The position numbers were made by a program, and so were the translations under genes. Positions 6,120 through 6,404 of a stretch of 6,404 nt of DNA are shown here, in pieces. The DNA is taken from assembly GCA_009783865.1 (NCBI GenBank), contig WRCR01000245.1, positions 1 to 6,404 of the forward strand, written 5' to 3'. A model generated the notes under the pieces. That model was not told where the DNA came from. It saw only the letters and a program-made list of their open reading frames with translations, and searched no databases. The stretch's first letter is position 1, and every line of letters starts with the position of its first letter. This DNA comes from Planctomycetaceae bacterium (GTDB taxonomy: Bacteria > Planctomycetota > Planctomycetia > Pirellulales > Thermoguttaceae).

Positions 6120-6404
6120 CTATAACTGTTTGACTTCCTCAATGGACATTTCCGCACTTTCAGCAATAACGTCCAGTGCAATTCCCAACCGTTTCATATT
6201 GCGGGCGATTTCAAAGGAACGCTCGTCCCTTCCTTCGGCTCTTCCTTTTTCTATTCCTTTTCGGGTTGCGTTTCTCATCGTAGCGGCGTAGTCCATACGC
6301 CACATCTCGTGCTTGTCGTACTCCATCCTCGCCTGCTCATCAGCGGACAACTGTTTTACGACCGCAACCACTTCTCCAAACACCGGCTTCTTTTTCGCTA
6401 TCAT
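6120..6404 (-). CDS. C-terminal part of an Rpn / PD-(D/E)XK nuclease family transposase-like protein, 5' end beyond window
   Basis: 94 residues up to the window edge, stop TAG at 6122-6120. The tail is characteristic of Rpn/PDDEXK_2 proteins: a helix VVAVVKQLSADEQARMEYD, a Lys/Glu/Arg/Gly stretch (RKGIEKGRAEGRDERSFEIA), then the closing helix-turn-helix-like segment MKRLGIALDVIAESAEMSIE followed by EVKQL. In family members this follows an N-terminal PD-(D/E)XK nuclease core of about 200 residues, which would lie to the right of this window. The Met at the edge is therefore probably internal, not the start. Rpn proteins (recombination-promoting nucleases, RpnA-type) are linked to DNA cleavage, horizontal transfer and phage defence, and are often present as many degenerate copies. 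Whether this copy is intact cannot be judged here, because the catalytic residues are not in view. Confidence 0.78.
   Translation of the reverse strand: MIAKKKPVFGEVVAVVKQLSADEQARMEYDKHEMWRMDYAATMRNATRKGIEKGRAEGRDERSFEIARNMKRLGIALDVIAESAEMSIEEVKQL

Overview
The window holds three well-supported genes on the minus strand, two gene ends or small genes near the right edge, and one decayed gene fragment. Most coding is on the minus strand. Two genes encode secreted proteins with Sec signal peptides cut before a glutamine (TPR protein and 914-residue protein), a third is a MATE-type multidrug exporter, and the right end carries a small ankyrin-repeat gene and the C-terminal end of an Rpn/PD-(D/E)XK-type nuclease. 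The organism is a Gram-negative-like bacterium of moderate GC. The N-terminal beta-sandwich and the alpha/alpha-toroid of the large secreted protein, the lack of Shine-Dalgarno sequences, and the Rpn-type and ankyrin genes resemble the Planctomycetota or a neighbouring PVC phylum. That placement is an inference from gene style, not from any marker gene.

Layout from left to right: 1-1094 is the 5' part (364 codons) of a secreted TPR-repeat protein read leftwards and cut by the window edge. Its near-consensus sigma-70 promoter is at 1178-1206, with an approximately 75-nt leader. Positions 1232-1525, plus strand, hold a relic of a histidine kinase HisKA domain that has lost its phosphoacceptor histidine, its ATPase domain and its sensor. 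Positions 1502-1533 form a hairpin with a T-rich tail that ends the next minus-strand gene and includes its stop codon. Positions 1522-4266 encode a 914-residue secreted multidomain protein (beta-sandwich, charged proline-rich linker, beta domain, alpha/alpha toroid). Positions 4306-5700 encode a MATE exporter, 39 nt upstream of the 914-residue gene on the same strand, so the two may be co-transcribed from a promoter at 5728-5755. Positions 5793-6020, plus strand, encode a short ankyrin-repeat protein or the end of one, preceded by two overlapping perfect palindromes. A hairpin at 6088-6108 separates it from the converging Rpn-type gene end at 6120-6404.

How the genes may relate: the exporter and the secreted toroid protein look like a two-gene transcription unit, but nothing in the sequence shows that they share a substrate. 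The TPR protein is transcribed separately. The kinase relic and the short ankyrin gene next to an Rpn-type gene suggest local gene decay and turnover. I found no CRISPR array, RNA gene, insertion sequence with terminal repeats, or clearly new multi-gene system. The least-described item is the architecture of the 914-residue secreted protein.
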